From IMG/VR virus record IMGVR_UViG_3300044644_000454, positions 1-28,367 of that record: a DNA stretch of 28,367 nucleotides. The stretch is one strand, 5' to 3'. Source of the DNA: a virus. The position numbers were made by a program, and so were the translations under genes. Below, one piece after another: positions 13,083 to 19,430 of the stretch. Each line of letters begins with the position of its first letter. Positions within the stretch are counted from its first letter, which is position 1. A model generated the notes under the pieces. The model made no database searches, had not been told where the DNA came from, and saw only the letters and a program-made list of their open reading frames with translations.

Positions 13083-13563
13083 AAATGCTTTTATGAAAAC
13101 AGCTTATACATTTGCGGAACTTAGTTCCGCAATTAAGCTTAAAGTTGGCGCGGTTGTAGTTAAAGATGATCGTATTATTAGTCTTGGCTACAACGGTACT
13201 CCCACCGGATGGGACAACTGTTGTGAGCGTGTCATTTACCCGGATGAAAATCATGGCGATTATGATTGTGACCCAGAAGAGTTCGCAATAAATTTTCCGT
13301 ATGTTAGAGATGATAACCAGCGATATGCACTAAAAACAAAATCAGAAGTGATACACGCAGAAATGAATGCGCTAATGAAATTAGCAAGTTCATCTGAATC
13401 TGGTAAAGGTGCTTTTATGTTTATTACGCATGCTCCATGTATAGAGTGCGCTAAAGGAATATATCAGACCGGAATTACTAAAGTGTTCTACAAAGAAACT
13501 TATCGTAGTACTGCCGGACTTGAATTTTTAGAAAAATGTGGTATAACTGTTGAAAAACTATAA
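13066..13563 (+). CDS. cd: dCMP deaminase
   Basis: dCMP deaminase converts dCMP to dUMP and feeds thymidylate synthesis during phage DNA replication. The zinc site is clear: HAE (H97-E99) and PCIEC (C125, C128). The substrate-loop signature GYNGTPTGWDNCCE (41-54) and the basic KLKVGAVVVKDDRIISLGYNG core are as in T4 Cd and ComEB. I chose the ATG at 13066 (165 residues); in-frame TTG 13057 and ATG 13060 would add two or three residues. The start lies inside the preceding 51-residue gene, so translation is probably coupled. Confidence 0.85.
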   Translation: MKQKFKNAFMKTAYTFAELSSAIKLKVGAVVVKDDRIISLGYNGTPTGWDNCCERVIYPDENHGDYDCDPEEFAINFPYVRDDNQRYALKTKSEVIHAEMNALMKLASSSESGKGAFMFITHAPCIECAKGIYQTGITKVFYKETYRSTAGLEFLEKCGITVEKL

Positions 13564-13600
13564 AAATAGCAGCTGACTAGTCAGCTGCTAGTTCTATTTT
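13563..13600. terminator. 24-bp perfect palindrome between convergent genes, probable terminator
   Basis: Positions 13567-13590 form a perfect 24-bp palindrome centred between 13578 and 13579 (half TAGCAGCTGACT). On the minus strand it runs straight into TTTTTA, a good terminator for phoH. On the plus strand the T-run comes only after a few bases (TTCTATTTT), so termination of the deaminase operon is plausible but weaker. Confidence 0.8.
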
Positions 13601-13607
13601 AAAACTT

Positions 13608-14339
13608 CTAACTTTCCCCGTAGAGTGCTAAAACCTCCTTCACTGCACTATGTCTTTCAATATCTTTATGCGTAAAATACGCAACATCAATATGGCTTAA
13701 CGCTGTCTTATTTTTATCTAATCTATCAATAAATTCCAATAATCCATTGTCATGCAAGCGATCAGCTTGCGCTAAATCTCCTGTTACAATCATACGTGAA
13801 TTTTCTCCTAAGCGGGTAAGAGCCATTTTCATTTGATTTGGCGTAGTATTCTGCGCTTCGTCAAAAATGATATAAGCATTCTTAAATGTCCTACCTCTCA
13901 TATAGCTTAGTGGACTAATTTCAATCTCACCTTCAGCCAAAAATTTTGCAATGTCTGTCTGATGGTAATACTCTCCGAATACGTCAAAAATAGGTCTTGT
14001 CCATGGCGCCATTTTTTCATTTAATGTGCCTGGTAAGAAGCCTAATTCCTCATCTACCGATACTGCCGGTCTAGTTACTATAATTTTATCTATAACTCCC
14101 TCTTGAAACAACTTAATACCTTGTTGTACAGCTAACATTGTTTTACCAGTACCTGCTGGTCCTATTGCAAATACAATACTATTAGTCTCGTCTTGCAACA
14201 TTGCAACGTATTCTTTTTGACTTTGATTACGTGGATTTAATGATACACTGTAGCGTTTAGGTTTAATAAGTTTTAGTTGTTGAAATTCTACTATATTAAC
14301 ATGTGATGTAAAACGTTTTTGTACTCGTTTGTGGCCCAT
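13608..14339 (-). CDS. phoH: PhoH-like ATPase
   Basis: This 243-residue P-loop ATPase of the PhoH family is very common in marine phages. Visible motifs are Walker A GPAGTGKT (60-67), the KIIVTRPAVSVDEELGFLPG segment (85-104), Walker B IIFDEAQN (157-164) and the sensor-like MIVTGDLAQ. Family members are linked to RNA metabolism and, in some hosts, phosphate stress; the phage role is not settled. An AGGAG SD lies 8 nt before the ATG. No clear sigma70 promoter is visible upstream on this strand. It is the only leftward gene between 5714 and the right edge and faces the deaminase across a palindrome. Confidence 0.9.
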   Translation of the reverse strand: MGHKRVQKRFTSHVNIVEFQQLKLIKPKRYSVSLNPRNQSQKEYVAMLQDETNSIVFAIGPAGTGKTMLAVQQGIKLFQEGVIDKIIVTRPAVSVDEELGFLPGTLNEKMAPWTRPIFDVFGEYYHQTDIAKFLAEGEIEISPLSYMRGRTFKNAYIIFDEAQNTTPNQMKMALTRLGENSRMIVTGDLAQADRLHDNGLLEFIDRLDKNKTALSHIDVAYFTHKDIERHSAVKEVLALYGES

Positions 14340-14454
14340 ATAGGTAACTCCTAGTTTTTGTTAGAATGGTAGTAACCACAGCGACATGGATACTACACAT
14401 TTATTTAACGAAAGATAATCAAATACAAAGAAATACAGGTTGATTTTAAACCAG

Positions 14455-14462
14455 GATAAATA
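14455..14462 (+). promoter_or_regulatory. T4-late-type promoter octamer (GATAAATA)
   Basis: GATAAATA lies 25 nt before the first gene of the lysis-containing operon. The 148-nt gap between phoH and 14488 holds this element and the phoH SD; nothing else is evident. Confidence 0.65.
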
Positions 14463-14487
14463 AGTGTAAAAGTTTTAGGATATTATT

Positions 14488-15084
14488 ATGGCTACAGATG
14501 TATTAGATATTATTAAAAACATACAAACTTTATACGAAAACAATTCAAGTCTAGCAGTACTAAAAGATTTTGAAAGAGTTCTTGATGAATTAGATTTGTA
14601 TGTTTATAAAAATTGGGAAGATGGCGAATTAGCCTATGGACCAAAAGTTGATCGTCATTGGATCACTGTTGGGTTTATGTGGCCTCAAGATAAAATGCCA
14701 GATCCGAACGGCGGTAAACGATTAATTGATTTAGGATGCAAAGTTAAATATCAAAAATCTCATCTTGTTGAGCCGCGTCAAATTAAAACACCAGAAGACA
14801 TCCGTCCAGGTACTAAGAAAGGTAAACTAGATCGCCATCCTATTTGGATTGTAGAAATCCAAATGCCAAAAAAGACAGCCTTTGATATGTATAAAGGTTA
14901 TATGGATAAATTAAAAAATGAAAACATTACACCGGATAAAGCTCCACAACAAGGAACTCCAACTCCGGCAGCACCTGGCGCATCACCTGGAATGGCTCCA
15001 GCAGCTCCTGCTCCGGCAGGCGGAATGGCTCCACCGATGGGCGGCGGAATGCCAGCAGGTGCACCTGCTGCAGCACCAATGTAA
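14488..15084 (+). CDS. Putative virion protein with Pro/Ala/Gly/Met-rich tail
   Basis: This 198-residue protein has a folded part (residues 1-150) starting with a helical region (VLDIIKNIQTLYENN), then DLYVYKNWEDGELAYGPKV, WITVGFMWP and PIWIVEIQMPKKTAFDMYKG. Its last 45 residues are almost only Pro, Ala, Gly and Met, a flexible tail. It is first in a late-promoter operon, so a virion role is likely. I recognise the general type from marine T4-type phages but cannot name a function. Confidence 0.65.
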   Translation: MATDVLDIIKNIQTLYENNSSLAVLKDFERVLDELDLYVYKNWEDGELAYGPKVDRHWITVGFMWPQDKMPDPNGGKRLIDLGCKVKYQKSHLVEPRQIKTPEDIRPGTKKGKLDRHPIWIVEIQMPKKTAFDMYKGYMDKLKNENITPDKAPQQGTPTPAAPGASPGMAPAAPAPAGGMAPPMGGGMPAGAPAAAPM

Positions 15085-15092
15085 GGATGAAT

Positions 15093-15818
15093 ATGATTAA
15101 CGAAAGTTTACACGCAACCGATCTTAAACATTTAGTGAATCGTATATTTGAAATCGATGCATATAAAAGTAAAATTGGTGATGACGAAGATGTTATCGTA
15201 TTGTCATTTACTGTTGATCACGAAGATCCTGCAAAAGATTTAGAAAACTTTGTTGAAATGGGGTATGACTCTGTACTAGATGCAGACGTTAGTCCGGGAG
15301 AAACAGACGATGGCAATTACAAAGTATTCATCGAAATTGAACGTACACGACACGCACCTGAGACTATTTTAGAATTACTAAACGGAATTGAAAAACTTAC
15401 AGGAATTCCTGATATGAAATTCCGTTATTTTAAAAATTTTAAAAGTTACGATGCAAATTTAAAAAATTTAACTAAACATATTCCTTGCAATCAAGAAGAT
15501 TATGAGGAAGCAACTAAAAAACAAGGTCTAGATAATTTCAGTAACTTTTTTAAAGAAAGTTTTTCAGAAGTTAGTGTACTTGATGAATCGATTACATTTA
15601 AAAATCAGTGGAGTGATTCGTTAAAATTTGATATTATCACTAGCGGACCTAAGCCAGAGGTATATAGTTATATACAAGGTCCAATCATGTTAGAAGGAAG
15701 TGCAATTGCAGAAGTAATGTACTTTACAAAACGCATTGGCAATTACAATATTACCAAAGTTGGTAATACATTTATATTTGAAAACAGCGGATGGGCTGTA
15801 GCATTGGAGAAAAAATAA
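15093..15818 (+). CDS. Putative virion-associated protein, unrecognised
   Basis: Starting at ATG 15093 gives 241 residues and a proper AAGGA SD six bases upstream; the ATG at 15087 would sit directly on that SD. The N-terminus is helical (MINESLHATDLKHLVNRIFE) and is followed by an acidic alpha/beta region (DDEDVIVLSFTV, NYKVFIEIERTRHAPETILE) that suggests a small ferredoxin-like fold. The C-terminal half is beta-rich and ends VALEKK. It overlaps the endolysin start as TAATG. No family function is known to me. Confidence 0.65.
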   Translation: MINESLHATDLKHLVNRIFEIDAYKSKIGDDEDVIVLSFTVDHEDPAKDLENFVEMGYDSVLDADVSPGETDDGNYKVFIEIERTRHAPETILELLNGIEKLTGIPDMKFRYFKNFKSYDANLKNLTKHIPCNQEDYEEATKKQGLDNFSNFFKESFSEVSVLDESITFKNQWSDSLKFDIITSGPKPEVYSYIQGPIMLEGSAIAEVMYFTKRIGNYNITKVGNTFIFENSGWAVALEKK

Positions 15819-16438
15819 TGGCATTTACATTTACAGAAGCACACTTAGCAAAAATTATTCCAGGTAACTCATATATTTCAGAATGGTATGATGCACTATC
15901 GTCTATTTTACCAGAATACGATATTAACACACCAGAACGTGTTGCAGCATTCCTTGCTCAAACTGCACACGAAAGCGGTAACTACACTGCATTGAAAGAA
16001 AACTTAAACTACAAAGCAGCTACTTTGCAAAAAGTGTTTCCTAAATACTTTCCAACTGCAGCATTAGCAGAATCATATGCAGGTAAACCGGAAAAAATTG
16101 CAAGTAAAGTGTATGGCGGACGTATGGGCAATGGAGACGAATCTACAGGCGAAGGTTATAAATTCTGCGGACGTGGTCTTATCCAATTAACAGGTAAAGA
16201 CAACTACACACGCTTTGCTGAAAGTTTAGAAATGGAAATTGACGAAGCTATTGAATACTTAGAAACATTTGAAGGTGCTGTACAAAGTGCTTGCTGGTTT
16301 TGGGAAACTAATAACTTAAACCAATGGGCAGATAAAGGTGACATCATTACACTTACAAAAAGAATTAATGGCGGAACTATTGGAATTGAAGACCGTAAAC
16401 ATCACTATGCTAATGCAATCAAAGTATTGAGTGCATAA
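15818..16438 (+). CDS. Endolysin, glycoside hydrolase family 19
   Basis: GH19 (chitinase-like) endolysins cut the glycan strands of peptidoglycan. The 206-residue protein has the family core: FLAQTAHESGNYTALKENL with the two catalytic glutamates expected at E52 and E61, then RMGNGDESTGEGYKFCGRG, LIQLTGKDNY and CWFWE. No signal peptide or transmembrane segment is visible, so release should need a holin. ATG 15818 is preferred because it forms a TAATG overlap with GGAG upstream; an upstream in-frame ATG at 15791 would add nine residues. It is followed by the spanin genes. Confidence 0.9.
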   Translation: MAFTFTEAHLAKIIPGNSYISEWYDALSSILPEYDINTPERVAAFLAQTAHESGNYTALKENLNYKAATLQKVFPKYFPTAALAESYAGKPEKIASKVYGGRMGNGDESTGEGYKFCGRGLIQLTGKDNYTRFAESLEMEIDEAIEYLETFEGAVQSACWFWETNNLNQWADKGDIITLTKRINGGTIGIEDRKHHYANAIKVLSA

Positions 16439-16938
16439 TGTTTATCTTACATTTCCTCCCTGATTCATATTTACTTTGGGCGGTTAATACAATCCTGCTA
16501 CTCGGTGCTATCGGTACCGTAGCAGGATTTTTTATTAAGTTTATTCCATTCTTAGATCATTACAAATTATTGTTAAATATAATATCAACAATTTTGTTAG
16601 TTGCTGGTGTATATTTTAAAGGCGGATATGGTGTTGAAATGGAATGGCGTAACCGTGTAGCAGAACTTGAACAAAAAATAGCAGAAGCAGAAGCTCAGTC
16701 ACACGAAGTTAATGTTCAAATAGAAACTCGTGTAGTAGAAAAAGTAAAAGTTATCAAGGAAAAAGTATATGCGACTAAAAAGATTATCCAAGAACACAAA
16801 GAGATTATTAACGCCGAGTGTACTGTTCCTGATGTTGCAAGGGTGCTCTACAACAGTGCCGTTAACAATGAGCTTCCCGCAGGTACCTCCATCCTTGATG
16901 GAGCCGGCGCCAACGTTAAAGACATTATCTCAAACTAA
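16438..16938 (+). CDS. Inner-membrane spanin (Rz-like)
   Basis: This 166-residue protein is coupled to the endolysin by a TAATG overlap. It has two predicted spans (residues about 12-36 and 42-60) instead of the usual single N-terminal anchor, then a long coiled coil (EMEWRNRVAELEQKIAEAEA onwards, about 72-123). It ends with AECTVPDVARVLYNSAVN, a Cys-x-VP-x3-V/R-L-x-N pattern typical of Rz-like proteins. Two spans with a short basic cytoplasmic loop would place the C-terminus in the periplasm as required. Its 3' part overlaps the outer spanin in another frame. A strong terminator-like hairpin lies inside the gene at 16491-16533. Confidence 0.8.
   Translation: MFILHFLPDSYLLWAVNTILLLGAIGTVAGFFIKFIPFLDHYKLLLNIISTILLVAGVYFKGGYGVEMEWRNRVAELEQKIAEAEAQSHEVNVQIETRVVEKVKVIKEKVYATKKIIQEHKEIINAECTVPDVARVLYNSAVNNELPAGTSILDGAGANVKDIISN
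16491..16533 (+). terminator. Terminator-like hairpin inside the inner-spanin gene
   Basis: A perfect 11-bp inverted repeat (AATCCTGCTAC at 16491-16501, GTAGCAGGATT at 16519-16529) runs into six T residues (16528-16533). A GGT/ACC pair inside the 17-nt loop can extend the stem. It lies about 55 nt into the coding region, shortly after the endolysin stop, and could reduce spanin transcription or end some endolysin messages. Confidence 0.6.
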
Positions 16939-17068
16939 ACCAGAACTAAGCGATATATTAGAAAATGCTAGTGAGAATTACGGTTCTTACTATGAACTAC
17001 GAGAACGATATCTTGCATGGCAAGATTGGTACAAGCAACAAAAGAAAATATATGAGGACGTAAAATGA
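16769..17068 (+). CDS. Outer-membrane spanin lipoprotein (Rz1-like)
   Basis: This 99-residue protein overlaps the inner spanin out of frame for 170 nt and then extends beyond it, so the pair is overlapped rather than fully nested as in lambda. A basic N-terminus and hydrophobic stretch end in the lipobox LMLQGC (Cys 26), followed by a Pro-rich segment (SFPQVPPSLMEPAPTL). A helical tail with NYGSYYELRERYLAWQDWY is typical of o-spanins. An AAGGA SD lies 8 nt before the ATG. With its partner it should bridge and fuse the inner and outer membranes at lysis. Confidence 0.85.
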   Translation: MRLKRLSKNTKRLLTPSVLFLMLQGCSTTVPLTMSFPQVPPSLMEPAPTLKTLSQTKPELSDILENASENYGSYYELRERYLAWQDWYKQQKKIYEDVK

Positions 17069-17469
17069 AAAAAGTATTAGCAATTATTATACTTAGTATG
17101 CTATCTGGTTGTGCAGCAATGGATGCGTATTTTATGGCAAAATTTGATCAAAACGAATATCAATTGATTAATGACGTTCGTAGCCTTTCTCAAATAGGCT
17201 CGGAGTTTTGTAGCAACCAACAACAGATGGTTCCTATTGTAGATCGTATATATTTAAAAAGTATTGAATTTAAAAACTATGCTGAATTTATACCAGAAAA
17301 CAAAGCTACTATAAAATTATCAGAATCATTAATGGATTTAACTGAACCATTACATGTACGATATCATAAAACAGAAAAAATAAGTGAAGCTTATTGTAAA
17401 CAAAAAATGGATATTTTAACAAAAGCGGCAACTACAATTGCCCAAACAATAGGAGGTAAACCACGATGA
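17065..17469 (+). CDS. Small lipoprotein in the lysis operon
   Basis: This 134-residue protein starts inside the o-spanin stop (ATGA overlap). The signal MKKVLAIIILSMLSGC gives a lipidated Cys at 16. The mature part is helical, with two further cysteines (SEFCSNQQQ and EAYCKQKMD) that may pair in the periplasm. No family is recognised. Its place between spanin and holin candidates suggests a lysis or envelope role. Confidence 0.7.
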   Translation: MKKVLAIIILSMLSGCAAMDAYFMAKFDQNEYQLINDVRSLSQIGSEFCSNQQQMVPIVDRIYLKSIEFKNYAEFIPENKATIKLSESLMDLTEPLHVRYHKTEKISEAYCKQKMDILTKAATTIAQTIGGKPR

Positions 17470-17738
17470 GTAGTACACAAGATATTTTAAATAGTTTAAG
17501 TGGATATGATACTGTTAAAAGTCACGCTCTTGCAGATGCAGCAGCAGAACTTAAATCATTGACAGAAGATTACCAAAATGGAACAATTAGTGCTTCAGAA
17601 TATGAAGAATTGTTATCAGACATTTCTACGACAGGGATTATTGTAGAAGATGCAGCCGCACTTAACGCACAAACAGAATTAAACAAAATTATAAACACTG
17701 CAATCACAATTGCATCAACAGCAGCAAAAGCAATTTAA
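17466..17738 (+). CDS. Small helical protein, unrecognised
   Basis: This 90-residue protein is ATGA-coupled to the lipoprotein gene. It is Ala/Thr-rich and helical, with EDYQNGTISASEYEELLSDI in the middle, a short linker-helix pattern seen in many small phage and bacterial proteins. The C-terminal INTAITIASTAAKAI is mildly hydrophobic but too polar for a confident span. No function can be assigned. Confidence 0.6.
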   Translation: MSSTQDILNSLSGYDTVKSHALADAAAELKSLTEDYQNGTISASEYEELLSDISTTGIIVEDAAALNAQTELNKIINTAITIASTAAKAI

Positions 17739-17753
17739 ATACAAGGAACGTAA

Positions 17754-18218
17754 ATGGAAGAAAACAAAGAGGATTTTATGACAAAATACTGGCGCCCAAT
17801 GATGGCAATGACTTACATGGCAACATGTTTGTTTGACTTTATTGTAGGACCGATTTTATACAACATGTTGCAATATTATAACCCTGGACAAAACTTAGAC
17901 ATGTGGCAACCATTAACATTACAAGGTGGTGGTCTTTATCACATTGCAATGGGTGTTGTATTAGGTATCTCAGCACACGGTCGTACACAAGAAAAAATTG
18001 CTGGTCCGAGTTTACCTGATTTTAGCAGCTTTACACCACCGCCTGCAGCACCTGCTCCTGCGTATGCGCCTGCACCTGCACCGGTTTATACACCGCCTGC
18101 TCCTGCACCGGTTGTTATTCCAGAACCTGTAGTCGAAACAGCTCCAGAACCTGTTGTACAAGAAGCTCCTAAAGTGGCAAGAAAACGCCCTGCAGGCAAA
18201 CCAATTCCAAAATCATAA
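17754..18218 (+). CDS. Holin candidate with two possible starts and Pro/Ala-rich tail
   Basis: This 154-residue protein has two hydrophobic segments (MAMTYMATCLFDFIVGPILY and GLYHIAMGVVLGISAHG). The WRP before the first span and the GGGLYH-x5-V-L-G pattern resemble holins of the GTA-type 3TM family. A Pro/Ala-rich linker follows (residues about 90-140), then a basic end (KVARKRPAGKPIPKS), as often seen on the cytoplasmic side of holins. Two in-frame ATGs, 17754 and 17778, each have an SD (AAGGAA; AGAGGA), so forms of 154 and 146 residues are possible. It lies in the lysis operon, and no other holin is evident. Confidence 0.65.
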   Translation: MEENKEDFMTKYWRPMMAMTYMATCLFDFIVGPILYNMLQYYNPGQNLDMWQPLTLQGGGLYHIAMGVVLGISAHGRTQEKIAGPSLPDFSSFTPPPAAPAPAYAPAPAPVYTPPAPAPVVIPEPVVETAPEPVVQEAPKVARKRPAGKPIPKS

Positions 18219-18229
18219 AAGGAAACAAT

Positions 18230-18463
18230 ATGAAAAAACTATTATCATTAATTATTATTAGCATGTTAGCAGCTCCAGTTGCTTATGCTAATCATGAAGA
18301 AGGACACGTTGGTCCAACTACTAAAGAAGTTTGCAAAACTGTAAAAGGTAAGAAACAATGTAAAACTATCAAAGTTCATAAGAAGTTTGAAGGTAAAAAA
18401 GTTCCACCTAAAAAACCAGTTGTAAAACCAGCTCCAAAAAAAGTAGTTAAAAAACGTAAATAA
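18230..18463 (+). CDS. Small secreted Lys-rich protein
   Basis: This 77-residue protein has a clear Sec signal peptide (MKKLLSLIIISMLAAPVAYA, cleavage probably after AYA). The mature part has two Cys (VCKTVKGKKQC) and a tail made almost only of Lys, Pro and Val. The exported polycation could bind the envelope or lipopolysaccharide, but that is inference. An AAAGGAA SD precedes it. It is the last gene before the stem-loop/promoter of dnaJ. Confidence 0.7.
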   Translation: MKKLLSLIIISMLAAPVAYANHEEGHVGPTTKEVCKTVKGKKQCKTIKVHKKFEGKKVPPKKPVVKPAPKKVVKKRK

Positions 18464-18471
18464 TCAAAATA

Positions 18472-18500
18472 TTGACAGGTCAGTCTTAGTATAGTATAAT
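18472..18500 (+). promoter_or_regulatory. Consensus sigma70 promoter for dnaJ, embedded in a stem-loop
   Basis: TTGACA (18472-18477) and TATAAT (18495-18500) have exactly 17 nt between them. The -10 falls on the top of a long stem-loop (18477-18518), so the start site (about 18507) lies in its 3' arm. Confidence 0.85.
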
Positions 18501-18521
18501 TACTATACTAACTGACCTTTT
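18477..18521 (+). terminator. Long stem-loop terminating the lysis operon
   Basis: An 11-bp perfect stem (18486-18496 with 18501-18511) closed by TAAT sits on a 7-bp stem (18477-18483 with 18512-18518) with a 2-nt bulge, followed by TTTT. Read-through transcripts from the upstream operon would form the whole structure; transcripts from the embedded promoter would not. Confidence 0.7.
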
Positions 18522-18538
18522 ATTATGAGAGATTAATC

Positions 18539-19372
18539 ATGACAGACTTTTATTCAAAATTAGGTGTGTCGCAAGACGCATCACAGGACGATATTAAAAA
18601 AGCATATCGTTCATTAGCAAACAAACATCACCCAGACAAAGGCGGTTCTCCCGAAACCTTTAAAGATATCTCCGTAGCATATGACACACTAAGTGATCCA
18701 CAAAAACGTCAAGAATACGATATGCAACAAAGCGGTCATCACTTTGGTGGCTTTGGCGGTGGACAACATTTCCATTTTGACATGAACGATATGTTTGGTC
18801 AACATGCACATTTTACAAATATGTTTGGCAATGGATTTAGACAACAACGTAACAGAGACTTAAATCTACAAGTTCAAGTAACATTAGTCGAATCGTTTAA
18901 TGGAAAACAAGTAGATGCTACGTTTACGTTACCGAGTGGTCGACCGCAGACTGTAAACATTAATGTTCCTGCAGGTATTGACCACGGTGATACTATTAGA
19001 TATAATGGATTAGGTGACGATTCGATACCTAATGTTCCACGCGGGAATCTTAATGTAACTGTACATATACTACCTGACCGTAATTTTAGACGAGAAGGAA
19101 ATGATTTATATACAACATTAGACATTTCCCCAATCGAAGCAATGATTGGATGTACTAAAACTGTTAAAACAATAACAGGCGATACTGTTCAAATGCCAAT
19201 TAGGCCAGGTGTTGAATCAGGAACAGAATTTGCAAAGGCAGGCGCAGGGTTTACTAATTTACACAGTAAACAAACTGGAAGATTTGTTACTGTTATTAAA
19301 ATTGCTCCAGTATCAGTTACAGATCCTGTATTAGTAGCACAGTTACAGCAAATACAAAGCCAATTAAGTTGA
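18539..19372 (+). CDS. DnaJ/CbpA-like J-domain co-chaperone
   Basis: J-domain proteins stimulate DnaK ATPase and deliver substrates to it. This 277-residue protein has a J domain (residues 1-62) with the essential HPD in HHPDKGGS. A Gly/Phe/His-rich linker follows (GHHFGGFGGGQHFHFD), then two C-terminal substrate-binding domains (DLNLQVQVTLVESFNG, INVPAGIDHGDTIRYNGLGD, VRPGVESG-like). The CxxCxGxG zinc domain is absent, so it is of the CbpA/class II type. It would work with host DnaK, since no phage DnaK is seen. It is the first gene after the consensus promoter; the -35 of the clpA promoter overlaps its stop codon. Confidence 0.88.
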   Translation: MTDFYSKLGVSQDASQDDIKKAYRSLANKHHPDKGGSPETFKDISVAYDTLSDPQKRQEYDMQQSGHHFGGFGGGQHFHFDMNDMFGQHAHFTNMFGNGFRQQRNRDLNLQVQVTLVESFNGKQVDATFTLPSGRPQTVNINVPAGIDHGDTIRYNGLGDDSIPNVPRGNLNVTVHILPDRNFRREGNDLYTTLDISPIEAMIGCTKTVKTITGDTVQMPIRPGVESGTEFAKAGAGFTNLHSKQTGRFVTVIKIAPVSVTDPVLVAQLQQIQSQLS

Positions 19373-19396
19373 CATTATTATAAAATAGTGTATAAT
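19369..19396 (+). promoter_or_regulatory. Sigma70-type promoter for clpA
   Basis: TTGACA (19369-19374, overlapping the dnaJ stop codon), 16 nt, then TATAAT (19391-19396). The leader ends in ACAAGGAGCTACT, a strong SD before the ATG. Confidence 0.82.
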
Positions 19397-19411
19397 ATAA
19401 CTTTATTTAAT
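19375..19411 (+). repeat. 37-nt promoter/leader repeat, copy 2
   Basis: Identical to 11787-11823 except for one base. The two copies drive clpA and the membrane/SPFH unit respectively. Confidence 0.9.
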
Positions 19412-19430
19412 ACTACAAGGAGCTACTAAT

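Noticed and set aside
18000-18200. DNA-level tandem repeat in the holin gene
   Set aside because: The repetition reflects Pro/Ala codons of the linker (irregular CCTGCAC-like units) and not a distinct repeat element.
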